Shown: one piece after another, positions 51,503-60,700 of the stretch | How the letters are laid out: every line of letters begins with the position of its first letter | Position numbering within the stretch: the stretch's first letter is position 1 | Assembly (NCBI RefSeq): GCF_000067045.1 | Contig: NC_010125.1 | Coordinates: 3,698,001 to 3,762,000 of the forward strand | Length of the DNA: 64,000 nt | Origin: Gluconacetobacter diazotrophicus PA1 5 | GTDB taxonomy: Bacteria > Pseudomonadota > Alphaproteobacteria > Acetobacterales > Acetobacteraceae | Reading direction: 5' to 3' | The notes under the pieces: generated by a model | What the model was told of the DNA's origin: nothing | The model's database searches: none | The model's input: the letters and a program-made list of their open reading frames with translations, nothing else | Made by a program: the position numbers and the translations under genes

Positions 51503-52456
51503 TGGAACGGGACGAGGACATGCGGGAAGGGGATGTGACGGAGGCCGGCGCCCCCCATGCGGAGAGCGCGGGGCGGGAGGCGGCGGGGCAGGACGGGGAC
51601 GAGCCGTCCGCCGCCCCGGAGGGCGCGGGCGACGAGACCGAGGCGCAGGCGCGGCGGATGGGCTGGGTGCCGCGCGGGGAATTTCGCGGCGATGCGGAAA
51701 AATGGCGGCCGGCGCGGGAATTCCTGGACCGGGGGATGACGCTGCTGCCGGTGCTGCAGCAGCAATATCGCGCGCTGGACGGGCGGTATTCCGCCATGCA
51801 GGCGCAGTTGCGCGACAGCCAGCAGGCGCTGGCCGACCTGACGGAGCGCACGCGGCGCGCGGACGAGCGGGCCTATCAGCGCGCGACGCGCGAGATCGAG
51901 GCCCGGCGGCAGGCCGCCGTGGCCAGCGGCGACACCACGGCCTTCGCCGCCGCCGACCGCGAATTGCAGGACCTGCGCGACCAGGCGCCCCCGCCCGAGC
52001 GCGCGCGGGAGGTGCCCCGGCGGGAGGCGGGCCGCGCCCGCCGCACCCGCCACGGGGGCGGGCGGACCCGTGGCGCCGGCGCCGGAAATCGTGGCCTTCG
52101 TGCAGGCCAATCCGTGGTTTGCCAGCAACGAGGAGGCCCGGCAGGACGCGATTGCGATCCAGTCGGCGGTGGACCGCCAGCATGCCGGCCTGCCGCTGGC
52201 GGAGCGGCTGGAGATCACGCGGCGCAAGGTGCGGCAGTTGCATCCGGCGCTGTTCGAGAACCGGCGGCGCGAGGCCCCGGCCCAGGTCAGCGCGTCGCGC
52301 GGCGAGGGCGCGCGCGGGGCGAACCCGCGCGGGTTCGAGGCGCTGCCCGCCGAGGTGCGGCGGGAATACGACCGCTATGCCCGCGCGCTGTCGGGCAAGG
52401 GCAAGCCGCTGACCAAGGACGAATGGGCCGGATATTACTGGGAGAACGAAGCATGA
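51499..52456 (+). pseudogene. Phage scaffold-like protein, frame broken by one extra C
   Basis: The first frame from ATG at 51499 gives an acidic N-terminus, RRMGWVPRGEFRGDAEKWRP and AREFLDRGMTLLPVLQQQYR, then a coiled-coil-like stretch (SQQALADLTERTRRADERAY). After a CCCC run at 52015-52018 the family sequence moves to the next frame: PEIVAFVQANPWFASNEEAR up to DEWAGYYWENEA with a stop at 52456. Removing one C gives 318 continuous residues. Acidic, helical and located between portal and capsid, it fits a scaffold. Confidence 0.65.
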
Positions 52457-52896
52457 GCGACGATGCACGCCATCGCGCGCCGCAGGCCGATGCGCCCCGC
52501 GGCCGCCGCGCGCCGTCGCGCCGCCCCTTCGGGCTGCGCGAGCAGAAACTGGCCTATCCCGAGCGCGAGGGCTACCACCGGCACTGGTTCAACGACGAAC
52601 CCGGCCGCGTTGCCCGCGCGCAGGACGCGGGATACGCGCAGGTGATGGACGAATCCGGAAAACCCGTTAGCAGGACTGTGGGTGTCGCGCGCGGGGGTGG
52701 GCCGCAGATTGCGTACTTGATGGAAATACCGGCCGAATGGTATCGGGAGGACATGGCGGCGCAGGAAGCGGGCCATCGGGAGCTGATGGCCCAGATCAGG
52801 GAAGGCCGGGTTCCCGGCGGCCCGACCGGCGCGGACCGCAACGCGCAATATGTTCCCAACGGCGTGGGCATCACGATCCGCGAGGAACGGCGCTGA
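52453..52896 (+). CDS. Phage structural or assembly protein, 147 residues
   Basis: Begins at an ATG overlapping the scaffold stop (ATGA). Basic N-terminus, then QKLAYPEREGYHRHWFNDEP and GRVARAQDAGYAQVMDESGK, a pattern found in small proteins upstream of capsid genes in related phages. The function is unknown. Same frame as the scaffold N-terminus, so automatic calls may fuse them. Confidence 0.65.
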   Translation: MSDDARHRAPQADAPRGRRAPSRRPFGLREQKLAYPEREGYHRHWFNDEPGRVARAQDAGYAQVMDESGKPVSRTVGVARGGGPQIAYLMEIPAEWYREDMAAQEAGHRELMAQIREGRVPGGPTGADRNAQYVPNGVGITIREERR

Positions 52897-53050
52897 GGCG
52901 AGACGGCCCGATACGGCCCGAAACGGGACGGACGGATACGAGACGGGGCGTCCAGGCACGGCGCCCCCCCCAAGGCAGACCAGCAGGCAATGACAGTTCG
53001 GCGGCGCGTGTGCGGCCGTCGTGATTTCAACCGTGCAGAGGCTCTGCCAG

Positions 53051-53647
53051 ATGAATTCCAATACTCCCTTCGGCCTGCGGCCGATGGCCTATGCGTCCGG
53101 GGCGCCGTATGGCGGCGGCGTGCAGGTCTATTACGTGCCGCCGTCCAATGCCACGCCGCTGTTCCTGGGCGACCCGCTGGTGGTGCTGGCCGGCGTGGCC
53201 GACGCCAACGGCGTGCCGGGCGTGGGCATCGCCACCGCCGGGGCGTCGGGCATGATCACCGGGTCGATGCAGGGCATTGCCAGCAATGCCGGCGAGCTGG
53301 TGCTGCCGCTGCTGCAGAACCAGACGCCGTACCTGCCGGCGGGGCAGGCGGCCTATGTCTACGTTGCCGACGATCCGAACCTGGTCTTCGCGGTGCAGGA
53401 GGATTCGGTGGGCGGCGCGCTGGCGGCGGGGGCGGCGTCGAGCAACATCGACCTGGTGGCCGGGGCGGGATCGGTGACGTCCAGCCTGTCCGGCTGGCAG
53501 GCGCAGTCCAGTAGCCTGGGCACGTTGGCCACCGGGCAGTTGCGTATCCTGCGCGCGTACCAGTCGATCGACAATGCGATCGGCGTCAACGCGAAGTGGC
53601 TGTGCCGCATCAACCTGCATTCCATCACCGGCACGACCGGCATTTAA
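53051..53647 (+). CDS. Phage structural protein, possible capsid decoration or fibre
   Basis: A 198-residue protein starting MNSNTPFGLRPMAYASGAPY. It is rich in glycine, alanine, valine and small residues in beta-strand-like order (YVPPSNATPLFLGDPLVVLA). It lies directly before the major capsid gene, where decoration proteins are frequent. No family is named with confidence. Confidence 0.6.
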   Translation: MNSNTPFGLRPMAYASGAPYGGGVQVYYVPPSNATPLFLGDPLVVLAGVADANGVPGVGIATAGASGMITGSMQGIASNAGELVLPLLQNQTPYLPAGQAAYVYVADDPNLVFAVQEDSVGGALAAGAASSNIDLVAGAGSVTSSLSGWQAQSSSLGTLATGQLRILRAYQSIDNAIGVNAKWLCRINLHSITGTTGI

Positions 53648-53659
53648 GGAGCATTCCCG

Positions 53660-54568
53660 ATGGCCGTAATTACGACGGGCGCCCACCCCAAGGCCCTGTG
53701 GCCCGGCATCAAGGCGTGGTGGGGGCGCAGCTATGACGAACATCACGTGGAATATCTGGACCTGTTCGACAGGCAGACCTCGGACAAGGCGTACGAGGAG
53801 GAGGTCGAGATCACCGGCTTCGGCCTGGCGCCGGTGAAGCCGCAGGGGCAGCAGATCTATTACGACGTGGAATCGCAGGGGTCGGTCAGCCGCTTCACGC
53901 ACGTGGCGTACGCGCTGGGCTATATCGTGACGTACGAGGAGCTGCGCGACAACCTGTACGAGACCGTGTCCAAGAGGCGGGCGGCGCAGCTGGCGTTTTC
54001 CATGCGCCAGACCAAGGAAAACGTGCTGGCCGGCATCTATAACATGGCGTTTTCGGCCAGCGCGCCGGGCGGCGACGGGGCGGCGCTGATTTCCGGCGCG
54101 CATCCCACGCTGTCGGGCATGCAGTCCAACCTGCTGGCGACGGCGGCGGACCTGTCCGAAGCCGCGATCGAGGACCTGACGGTCCAGATCATGCAGTGCC
54201 AGAACAATCGCGGCATGCGGATTTCTGCCCTGCCGCGCACGCTGAACGTGCCGTCCGCCCTGTGGTTCGAGGCCAACCGGGTGTGCAATTCGGTGCTGCA
54301 GAACGACACGGCGAACAACGCCATCAACGTGCTGCGCGCGACCAACGCGTTCCCGGAAGGGATCAAGCTGAACCATTACTTCACCAGCCAGACGGCGTGG
54401 TTCATCCGCACCAACGTGCCCAATTCGCTGACCTATTTCGAGCGCGATCCGATCGCTTTCGACCAGGACAACGATTTCGACACCAAGAACGCGAAGGCCG
54501 CCTGCTACGAGCGCTATTCCGGCTACTGGGCCGACTGGCGCGGATTGTACGGTACGCCGGGCGTCTGA
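53660..54568 (+). CDS. Phage major capsid protein
   Basis: A 302-residue protein. ALWPGIKAWWGRSYDEHHVE, FTHVAYALGYIVTYEELRDN and LYETVSKRRAAQLAFSMRQT match a capsid family also seen in Mu-like and podoviral prophages; SLTYFERDPIAFDQDNDFDT is a late motif. No protease domain precedes it. It forms the shell. The stop codon begins the second copy of the intergenic palindromic repeat. Confidence 0.85.
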   Translation: MAVITTGAHPKALWPGIKAWWGRSYDEHHVEYLDLFDRQTSDKAYEEEVEITGFGLAPVKPQGQQIYYDVESQGSVSRFTHVAYALGYIVTYEELRDNLYETVSKRRAAQLAFSMRQTKENVLAGIYNMAFSASAPGGDGAALISGAHPTLSGMQSNLLATAADLSEAAIEDLTVQIMQCQNNRGMRISALPRTLNVPSALWFEANRVCNSVLQNDTANNAINVLRATNAFPEGIKLNHYFTSQTAWFIRTNVPNSLTYFERDPIAFDQDNDFDTKNAKAACYERYSGYWADWRGLYGTPGV

Positions 54569-54648
54569 GATCCTGTCCGGACATGCGCGCTGGTGGCGAT
54601 CCGACGCGCGGCACTCTCGTTCACCAGCCCACATGTCCCTCCAGGATC
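54569..54648. repeat. Intergenic palindromic repeat, copy 2
   Basis: GATCCTG (54569-54575) pairs with CAGGATC (54642-54648), and ACATG pairs with CATGT inside. The core GCGCGCTGGTGGCGATCCG differs from copy 1 by one base; CTCTCGTTCACCAGCCCACA is also shared with copy 1. The outer arms differ from copy 1 yet still pair with each other. It begins right at the stop codon of the capsid gene. Confidence 0.75.
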
Positions 54649-54677
54649 ACAGGATTTTCAAACTGAAGGACGGAATT

Positions 54678-54860
54678 ATGACCGAACGCAAGACGGGTAC
54701 CAAGGCTGCATCCACCACCGCCCGGGGTGGGGCGGAGATGCATGTGCATCATCATCACCATTATCACGGCGGGGCAAAGCCCGCCGCCGTGGCCGATGTC
54801 GCGGCGCGGGGCGTGCGGCGCAGGCCCGCGCCCGCGCGCAAGGCGACGCGCCGGGTCTGA
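54678..54860 (+). CDS. Small His-rich phage protein, 60 residues
   Basis: GAAGGA precedes the ATG by eight bases. The product contains MHVHHHHHYHGG at about residues 21-32 and a basic tail (RRRPAPARKATRRV). No known family. It could bind metal through the histidines; a structural or accessory role in the capsid is possible. Confidence 0.6.
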   Translation: MTERKTGTKAASTTARGGAEMHVHHHHHYHGGAKPAAVADVAARGVRRRPAPARKATRRV

Positions 54861-54924
54861 GGGCCGGGTCCGAGGAAAGGGGGCCCTGCCGGTCGGGCGG
54901 GGCCCCGTCATCACGGGGGAAACG

Positions 54925-55341
54925 ATGGCCGACATGACGACGACGCAGGTGATCGCCAATGGTCCCCGCAACCTGATCATCAAGCTGACCGATGTCAGCG
55001 ACGGCACCGGCCTGTCGGGGTTCAAGGTGGTGGATGCGCAGTCCGCCGCCTATGCCGCCGGGGGGCAGGTGCCCGGGGTGCACCTGAAGGTGCGGCGCAT
55101 CGTCTATGACGTGCACGGCATGGTGGTGCGGCTGCAATGGGAGGCCAAGGCGCCGGTGGACCTGGCGACGCTGTCGGGGTTCGGGCACCTGGATTTCCGG
55201 CGGTGCCAGGGGTTGTCCAATCCCGGCGTCACGGCGGCGCCGGGGGCGACGGGGTCGATCCTGCTGACGACCATCGGGGCGGCGGCGGGCGGGGCGTTCA
55301 CGATCCATCTCGAGATGATCAAGGGTGTTCCGCAATTCTGA
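54925..55341 (+). CDS. Phage structural protein, 138 residues
   Basis: Starts MADMTTTQVIANGPRNLIIK. Beta-rich with VHLKVRRIVYDVHGMVVRLQ and a glycine-rich end. Located between capsid and adaptor genes, as head-completion or decoration proteins often are. Family not recognised. Confidence 0.6.
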   Translation: MADMTTTQVIANGPRNLIIKLTDVSDGTGLSGFKVVDAQSAAYAAGGQVPGVHLKVRRIVYDVHGMVVRLQWEAKAPVDLATLSGFGHLDFRRCQGLSNPGVTAAPGATGSILLTTIGAAAGGAFTIHLEMIKGVPQF

Positions 55342-55351
55342 GGGGCGCGGC

Positions 55352-55828
55352 ATGACCGAGGCGTGGTACTACAATCCCGGCGACCATTACGTGCTGGACG
55401 ACATGTCGGGCTTCAAGGTCCGGCGGTCGCGGACGCGCACCATCCCCGGCGGGCAGACCGGGCAGGCGGTGGTCGATCGCAGGCGGTGGGAGCCGCAGCA
55501 GCCGCAGGATTTCGTGCGCGGGGTGCCGGACGACCAGAGCGTGTATGTCGCGCGGCCCCGGCAGGACGACCGGTTCATGATGGTGGGGACGCTCGTGACG
55601 CGACCGCCCCCGGCCGGCGCGGTGCCAATCATGGTGGCGTCCGTCGCCGGCATGGGCGTGGGCAACACGGTGCAGGTCATGCTGGATAGCGGCGTGAACT
55701 TCGTCACGCAGGTGCGGGGGATCGCGGGCGGCACGATTACGCTGGCCGCGCCGCTGCCGGCGTCGGTCGGGGCGGGCGATCCGGCGGGGAACATGGTGCT
55801 GGACCTGAGCGCGGCGGGGCCGGCATGA
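55352..55828 (+). CDS. Phage head or tail protein, 158 residues
   Basis: Starts MTEAWYYNPGDHYVLDDMSG and has a beta-rich C-terminus with VASVAGMGVGNTVQVMLDSG. It overlaps the adaptor gene start by four bases, and its end resembles the repeated segments of that adaptor. Function not known. Confidence 0.6.
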   Translation: MTEAWYYNPGDHYVLDDMSGFKVRRSRTRTIPGGQTGQAVVDRRRWEPQQPQDFVRGVPDDQSVYVARPRQDDRFMMVGTLVTRPPPAGAVPIMVASVAGMGVGNTVQVMLDSGVNFVTQVRGIAGGTITLAAPLPASVGAGDPAGNMVLDLSAAGPA

Positions 55829-57711
55829 CGACCAGCGGCACCGCGACCTGGAACCCGGGCGCGTCCTCGATCATCAACGGCGCGCTGCGGCTGATCGGGG
55901 CCATTGCCAGCGGCGAGACGCCGCCCGCCAGCGAATATGCCGACGCGCTGATGGCGCTGAACGGGCTGATCAAGTCCTGGCAGGTGTCGGGCGTGCATGT
56001 GTGGGCGCAGGCCGAGGGCACGCTGGTCCTGCAGCCGGGGCAGGCGCAGTACGCGATCGGCGTGAACAGCGCGGATCATGCGACGGGGGCCGCCGGCATC
56101 ACGGCATCGACCGTCCTGGCGGCGGCGGGGGCGGTGCAGGTCGCGCTGGCTTCCGGTGCCGGTATCGCGGTGGGGAGCCAGGTCGGCATCGTGCTGGATG
56201 CCGGGCCGGTGTTCTGGTCTTCGGTCGTCTCGGTGTCCGGTTCGACGGTTTATCTGGCTTCGGCGCTGCCGTCGCAGGCGTCGGCCGGCGCGGCGGTGGT
56301 GGCCTGTGGTGCGCCGTTCGCGCGTCCGCTGAAGGTCAGCGGCGCGCGGGTTGTCGATCCGGCGACCGGCGTGGAGACGCCGCTGATCCCGATGTCGCGG
56401 CTGGATTACGCCAATCTGTCGGGCAAGACCGCGCCGGCGGGCGTGCCGGCGCAGTATTTCTACGATCCGCAGCTCGGGTCGGGGGTTTTCAGCGTGTTTC
56501 CGGCTCCGGCGGCCGGCCTGACGGTGGTGCGGTTCACCTGCCAGCGGCCCTTGCAGGATTTCAGCAGCCAGGCCGATACGGCGGATGTGCCGCAGGAATG
56601 GTCGTCGGCCCTGCGCTTCGCCCTGGCGGTGGAACTGGGGCCGGAATATGACTGCCCGCAGGCGCGCATGACGATGCTGAAGGGCATGGCGGACGAGAAG
56701 TTCGCTGTTGTTTCCAAGTGGGATATCGAGCCCGAGGGGACCGCCACCTCTCCCTTCGGCCAGCCGGTCTATCAGATGATCGCGGGGGCGCTGCGGCTGT
56801 GCGGGGCCGTCGGCCCGCAGGATGTGCCGCGGCTGGGGCTGGTGGACAACGCGTTCACGGCGCTGAACGCCATGGTACAGTCCTGGCAGGCCTCGGGCAT
56901 CCATGTCTGGGCCGAGGAGGATTGCACGCTGTTCCTGCAGCCGGGGCAGGTGCGCTACCTGCTGGGCGCCGGGTCGCCCGACGCCGCCACCCTGAGCAGC
57001 CAGTGGGTCGAGGGCGCGCTGGCGGTGAGCGGGGCGGCGGGGGCGGTGCAGGTGTCGGCCGCCCTGGCCGGGGTGGCGGCGGGCGACAGGGTCGGGGTGT
57101 GGCTGGATGCCGGGTGCACCTTCTGGACGACCGCTGCCTCGGTCGGCGGCGGGACGGTGACGCTGGCCGCGGCGCTGCCGTCGCAGGCGTCGGCCGGGGC
57201 GCGGGTGGTGTCCTATGCCACGCCGCTGATCCGCCCGCTGCGGGTGCCGGCGGCGCGGCGCTGCCGTCTGGCGCCGCCGGGCGGGCAGGCGATCGAGATC
57301 CCGGTCGTGCCGATGTCGCGGCTGGATTATGCCGCCGTGCCGAACAAGGCCACGCCGGGGACGGTGACGCAGTTCTTCTACGATCCGCAGCTTGGGGCGG
57401 GGGTCCTGCATGTCTGGCCGGCGCCGTGCGACGATGGGAGCGCGCTGAAATTCACCGCGCAGCGGCCGCTGACGACATTCGCGACCCTGGCCTCGGTGCC
57501 GGATTTTCCGGATGAGTGGCTGGCGGCGCTGCGCTGGAACCTGGCGGTGGAACTCTGGCCCGAATATAACGGCGCCCGTGGCAATCCGGCGCAGTACGCC
57601 CTGCTGAAGGAGGAAGCGCGCGGCAAGCTGATGGTGGCCCAGGGCTGGGATCGCGAGCCGCAATCGGTGCTGTTCGGCGCGGGCGTCGGCCCGGCCGGGC
57701 GGTCGGGGTAG
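55825..57711 (+). CDS. Head-tail adaptor (P22 gp4-like) with internal duplication
   Basis: A 628-residue protein made of two similar halves. Half 1 (about 1-305) has SIINGALRLIGAIASGETPP and ALNGLIKSWQVSGVHVWAQA; half 2 (about 310-628) has QMIAGALRLCGAVGPQDVPR and ALNAMVQSWQASGIHVWAEE. Both carry PMSRLDYA, a YFYDPQLG- or FFYDPQLG-type motif and a WSSALRFALAVELGPEY-type end. Each half resembles a complete head-to-tail adaptor unit like P22 gp4, normally a single unit. It should link the portal to the tail. Overlaps the upstream gene by four bases. Confidence 0.75.
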   Translation: MTTSGTATWNPGASSIINGALRLIGAIASGETPPASEYADALMALNGLIKSWQVSGVHVWAQAEGTLVLQPGQAQYAIGVNSADHATGAAGITASTVLAAAGAVQVALASGAGIAVGSQVGIVLDAGPVFWSSVVSVSGSTVYLASALPSQASAGAAVVACGAPFARPLKVSGARVVDPATGVETPLIPMSRLDYANLSGKTAPAGVPAQYFYDPQLGSGVFSVFPAPAAGLTVVRFTCQRPLQDFSSQADTADVPQEWSSALRFALAVELGPEYDCPQARMTMLKGMADEKFAVVSKWDIEPEGTATSPFGQPVYQMIAGALRLCGAVGPQDVPRLGLVDNAFTALNAMVQSWQASGIHVWAEEDCTLFLQPGQVRYLLGAGSPDAATLSSQWVEGALAVSGAAGAVQVSAALAGVAAGDRVGVWLDAGCTFWTTAASVGGGTVTLAAALPSQASAGARVVSYATPLIRPLRVPAARRCRLAPPGGQAIEIPVVPMSRLDYAAVPNKATPGTVTQFFYDPQLGAGVLHVWPAPCDDGSALKFTAQRPLTTFATLASVPDFPDEWLAALRWNLAVELWPEYNGARGNPAQYALLKEEARGKLMVAQGWDREPQSVLFGAGVGPAGRSG

Positions 57712-57717
57712 GGCGCC

Positions 57718-60700
57718 ATGGCGGTGCAGGCCATACCGTTCGCGGTGCAGTCCTACCGGGCGCGATCCGTCGCGCTGGACGCGCAGCGCTGCGTCAATTT
57801 CTATGCCGAATCCGAACCGAAGGATGCGAAATCGCCCGTAGGGGTCTGGGGATGTCCGGGGATGGTGCCCTTCGCGCAGTGCGGGGCGGGGCCGGTCCAG
57901 GGCATGTGCATGATGGGCGGCGTGCTGTATGTCGTCTCGGGCCAGGCGCTGTACCGGGTCGATGCGGACGGGTCGTCGGTCGAACTGGGGGCGACCTGGG
58001 TGACGGGCCCGGTTTCGATGGACACCAACGGCACCGAGCTGGTCTGGGTCGATGGGGAATCCGGCTGGCATTATTCAGTGGCCGGCGGGGTGCAGCGGAT
58101 CACGGACGAAAACTTCTACCCGGCCGACAATGTCGTGTATTTCGATACCTATTTCGTGTTCAACCGGTCGGGGACGCAGCAGTTCTTCCTGTCGCCGGAG
58201 GGGGGGCTGCTGCCGTTCGACGGCACGCAGTTCGCGTCCAAGGAGGCGACGGCGGACCCGCTGCTGGCCGTCGTGAACACGCACGAGCAACTGCTGCTGT
58301 TCGGCGCGTCGCGGACCGAGGTGTGGTACGACGCGGGCAATGCGCCGCCGGCCTTTCCGTTCCAGCGGTTCGACGGGGCCTTCATCCAGCGCGGGATTGC
58401 CGGACCGCATGCCCATTGCCTGGAGGACAACACGACGTTCTTCCTGGGCGATGACGGGATGTTCTACCGGCTGAGCGGGTTCCAGCCGCAGCGCGTGTCC
58501 ACCCATGCGACCGAGGGGGCATGGCAGGCTTATCCGACGATGCGCGATGCGCGTTGCTTCAGCTACACGCTGGAGGGGCATAAATTCGTCAACCTGCTGT
58601 TTCCCTCGGCCCCGGCAAGCTGGGTCTTCGACGTGGCGACCGGCCTGTGGCACGAGCGGGAATCCTGGGCCGGCGCCAGCGCGGACAGTTCCATCGGGCG
58701 CTGGCGCGGCAACGCTGCGATCATGGCCTATGGGCGGGTGCTGGTCGGCGACTGCCTGGGCGGGACGGTCGGGCAGGTCAGTTTCCAGGTCTATACCGAA
58801 CTGGGGGCGACGATGCGCGGCATGATCGTCTCGCCGCCCATTCACGACACGCGCCGCCGGGTGTTCATGCAGCGGTTCGAGCTGGACGTGGAAACCGGGG
58901 TCGGGCTGCCGGGGGCGGCCACGACGCGGAGCGTGGCCTATGCGCCCATGGGGGTGGTGCTGTCGTCGCCCGCGCGGTTGGCGCACGCGGGCGCGCCGTC
59001 CGGTTCGCCGGCATCCATCGCCAACCTGCTGGCCAGCATGTGGGTCTGCCTGCCGGATGATGGCGGCGTGCCCGGCGGGCTGCTGGTCGGCAATGCCCCC
59101 ACGCTGGATGGCGGGCCGGGCTTTGCCGTGCTGCTGGCCGACGACCCGGCCGGCGGCGGGGCGCAGGTCGTGATCCGGGCGTGGGATGCGGGCGGCAACC
59201 CGATCGTGGCGGCCAGCTATGGCTATGCCGGGTGGTCGGGGTGGGTGAACGTGCAGGTTTCGCTGTCTCCGGCATTACAGCAGGTGCAGGTCTATGCGAA
59301 CGATGTGGCGCTGGTGCCGGCCGGCGTGACCTGGTCGTCGGCGCTGCCGGTGGCCAATCCCGGGGCGCAATCCTGGATCGTGGCGCCTTCGGACGGGACC
59401 GGCAACCCGCCCGGGGTGCTGGCCGACCCGGCCTTCGGCGGCCATACGGCGGGGGAGGGAACGCATTGGGTGAACACGTCGCCCATGCCCGACCAGTTCG
59501 GCAACATGATCTCGCGGGACCCGGTGGGGAACGTGAATGCTGTTTCGCAGGCGGGCGCGATCGCGTGGTCGCTGCCTTACGCGACGATCCAGGCCGATGT
59601 GGTGTCGCAGATCGGCGCCGTCACGAACTGGTTTTCATCGGGCGCGACGCCCAGCGTGCTGATGCAGGGCCAGTATCTGGCCATCGCGACCGGGTTCGGT
59701 TCGTGGTATGTCGGGCTGTCGGTCTACCGGTTGAATGACGGGGCCGCGCCGGCTTTCCTGGGCTTTGTCCGCTACTGGACGAGCGCCCTGGGCGTGGATG
59801 ACGGAGACGGGCGGTGCTTCCTGGCCGGCGCCCAGACGATCGACGATCCGATCCTGATGGTGCAGGACGGATGGCCGGGTACCGTGAAGAATGTGTGCGT
59901 CTTTCCGTCGATTTCGCAGATCGTCTCGGGCGCCGCGAGGACTGGCGGACTCGGCGGGCTGTATCCGTCGCTGGGCAATACGGCGACGTGGGCGGCGTGC
60001 CAGGTGCCGCAGATCAATTACGCGTATCCGGCGGCACTGGGGACGAATCTGCTGACCCAGTGGGCGTATAATGGGAACGTGGGGTTCTTCCTGCCGGACG
60101 GCGAGGGAGGCACCAATCATTATCTGTATTTCAGCCGGGGCGACATGGCGGCGAATGCCGTTGCCGGTGGGAACGCCAACAGCGAAATCGCGAACGTCAT
60201 CGGGCCGGCCTGTCCGGACGGCGCGATGGTCAGGATCGCCATGGGCGCGGTCAGCTATGACGCCCTGATCGAGGCGAACTTCGCGAAAAACGGCGCCACG
60301 TCCTTCACTGCGACCTTGCCGATGTACAGCATCGACAATGCGAACTGGGTGAACGGGGCCGGGGCGGCGCAGATTCCGTTTTCCGACGAATATGCCTACA
60401 TCACCACCGGACAGCCGGGCGGAACGGATGTCTATGGCGGCCAGCCTGGCCTGATGCCGATTCCCGGAACGTCGCACTGGCTGGTCACGTTCCTCAAGGT
60501 CGGGCGGTCCGACAGCCAGGCCAACCTGTCCGGGGCCAGCGTGTGGGATACGGTGCGCACGTTCGTCTATGCCGGCGGGAAAGCCGTGCAACTCGGGGGC
60601 GCCGTCTCGGGCGAGGCGTATGCCGGGGCGGCGGACTGGTCCGGATACACGCTGCCGGGATCGACGGGCGTGTGGGGCGACTGGAACGCCGTCGCCTATG

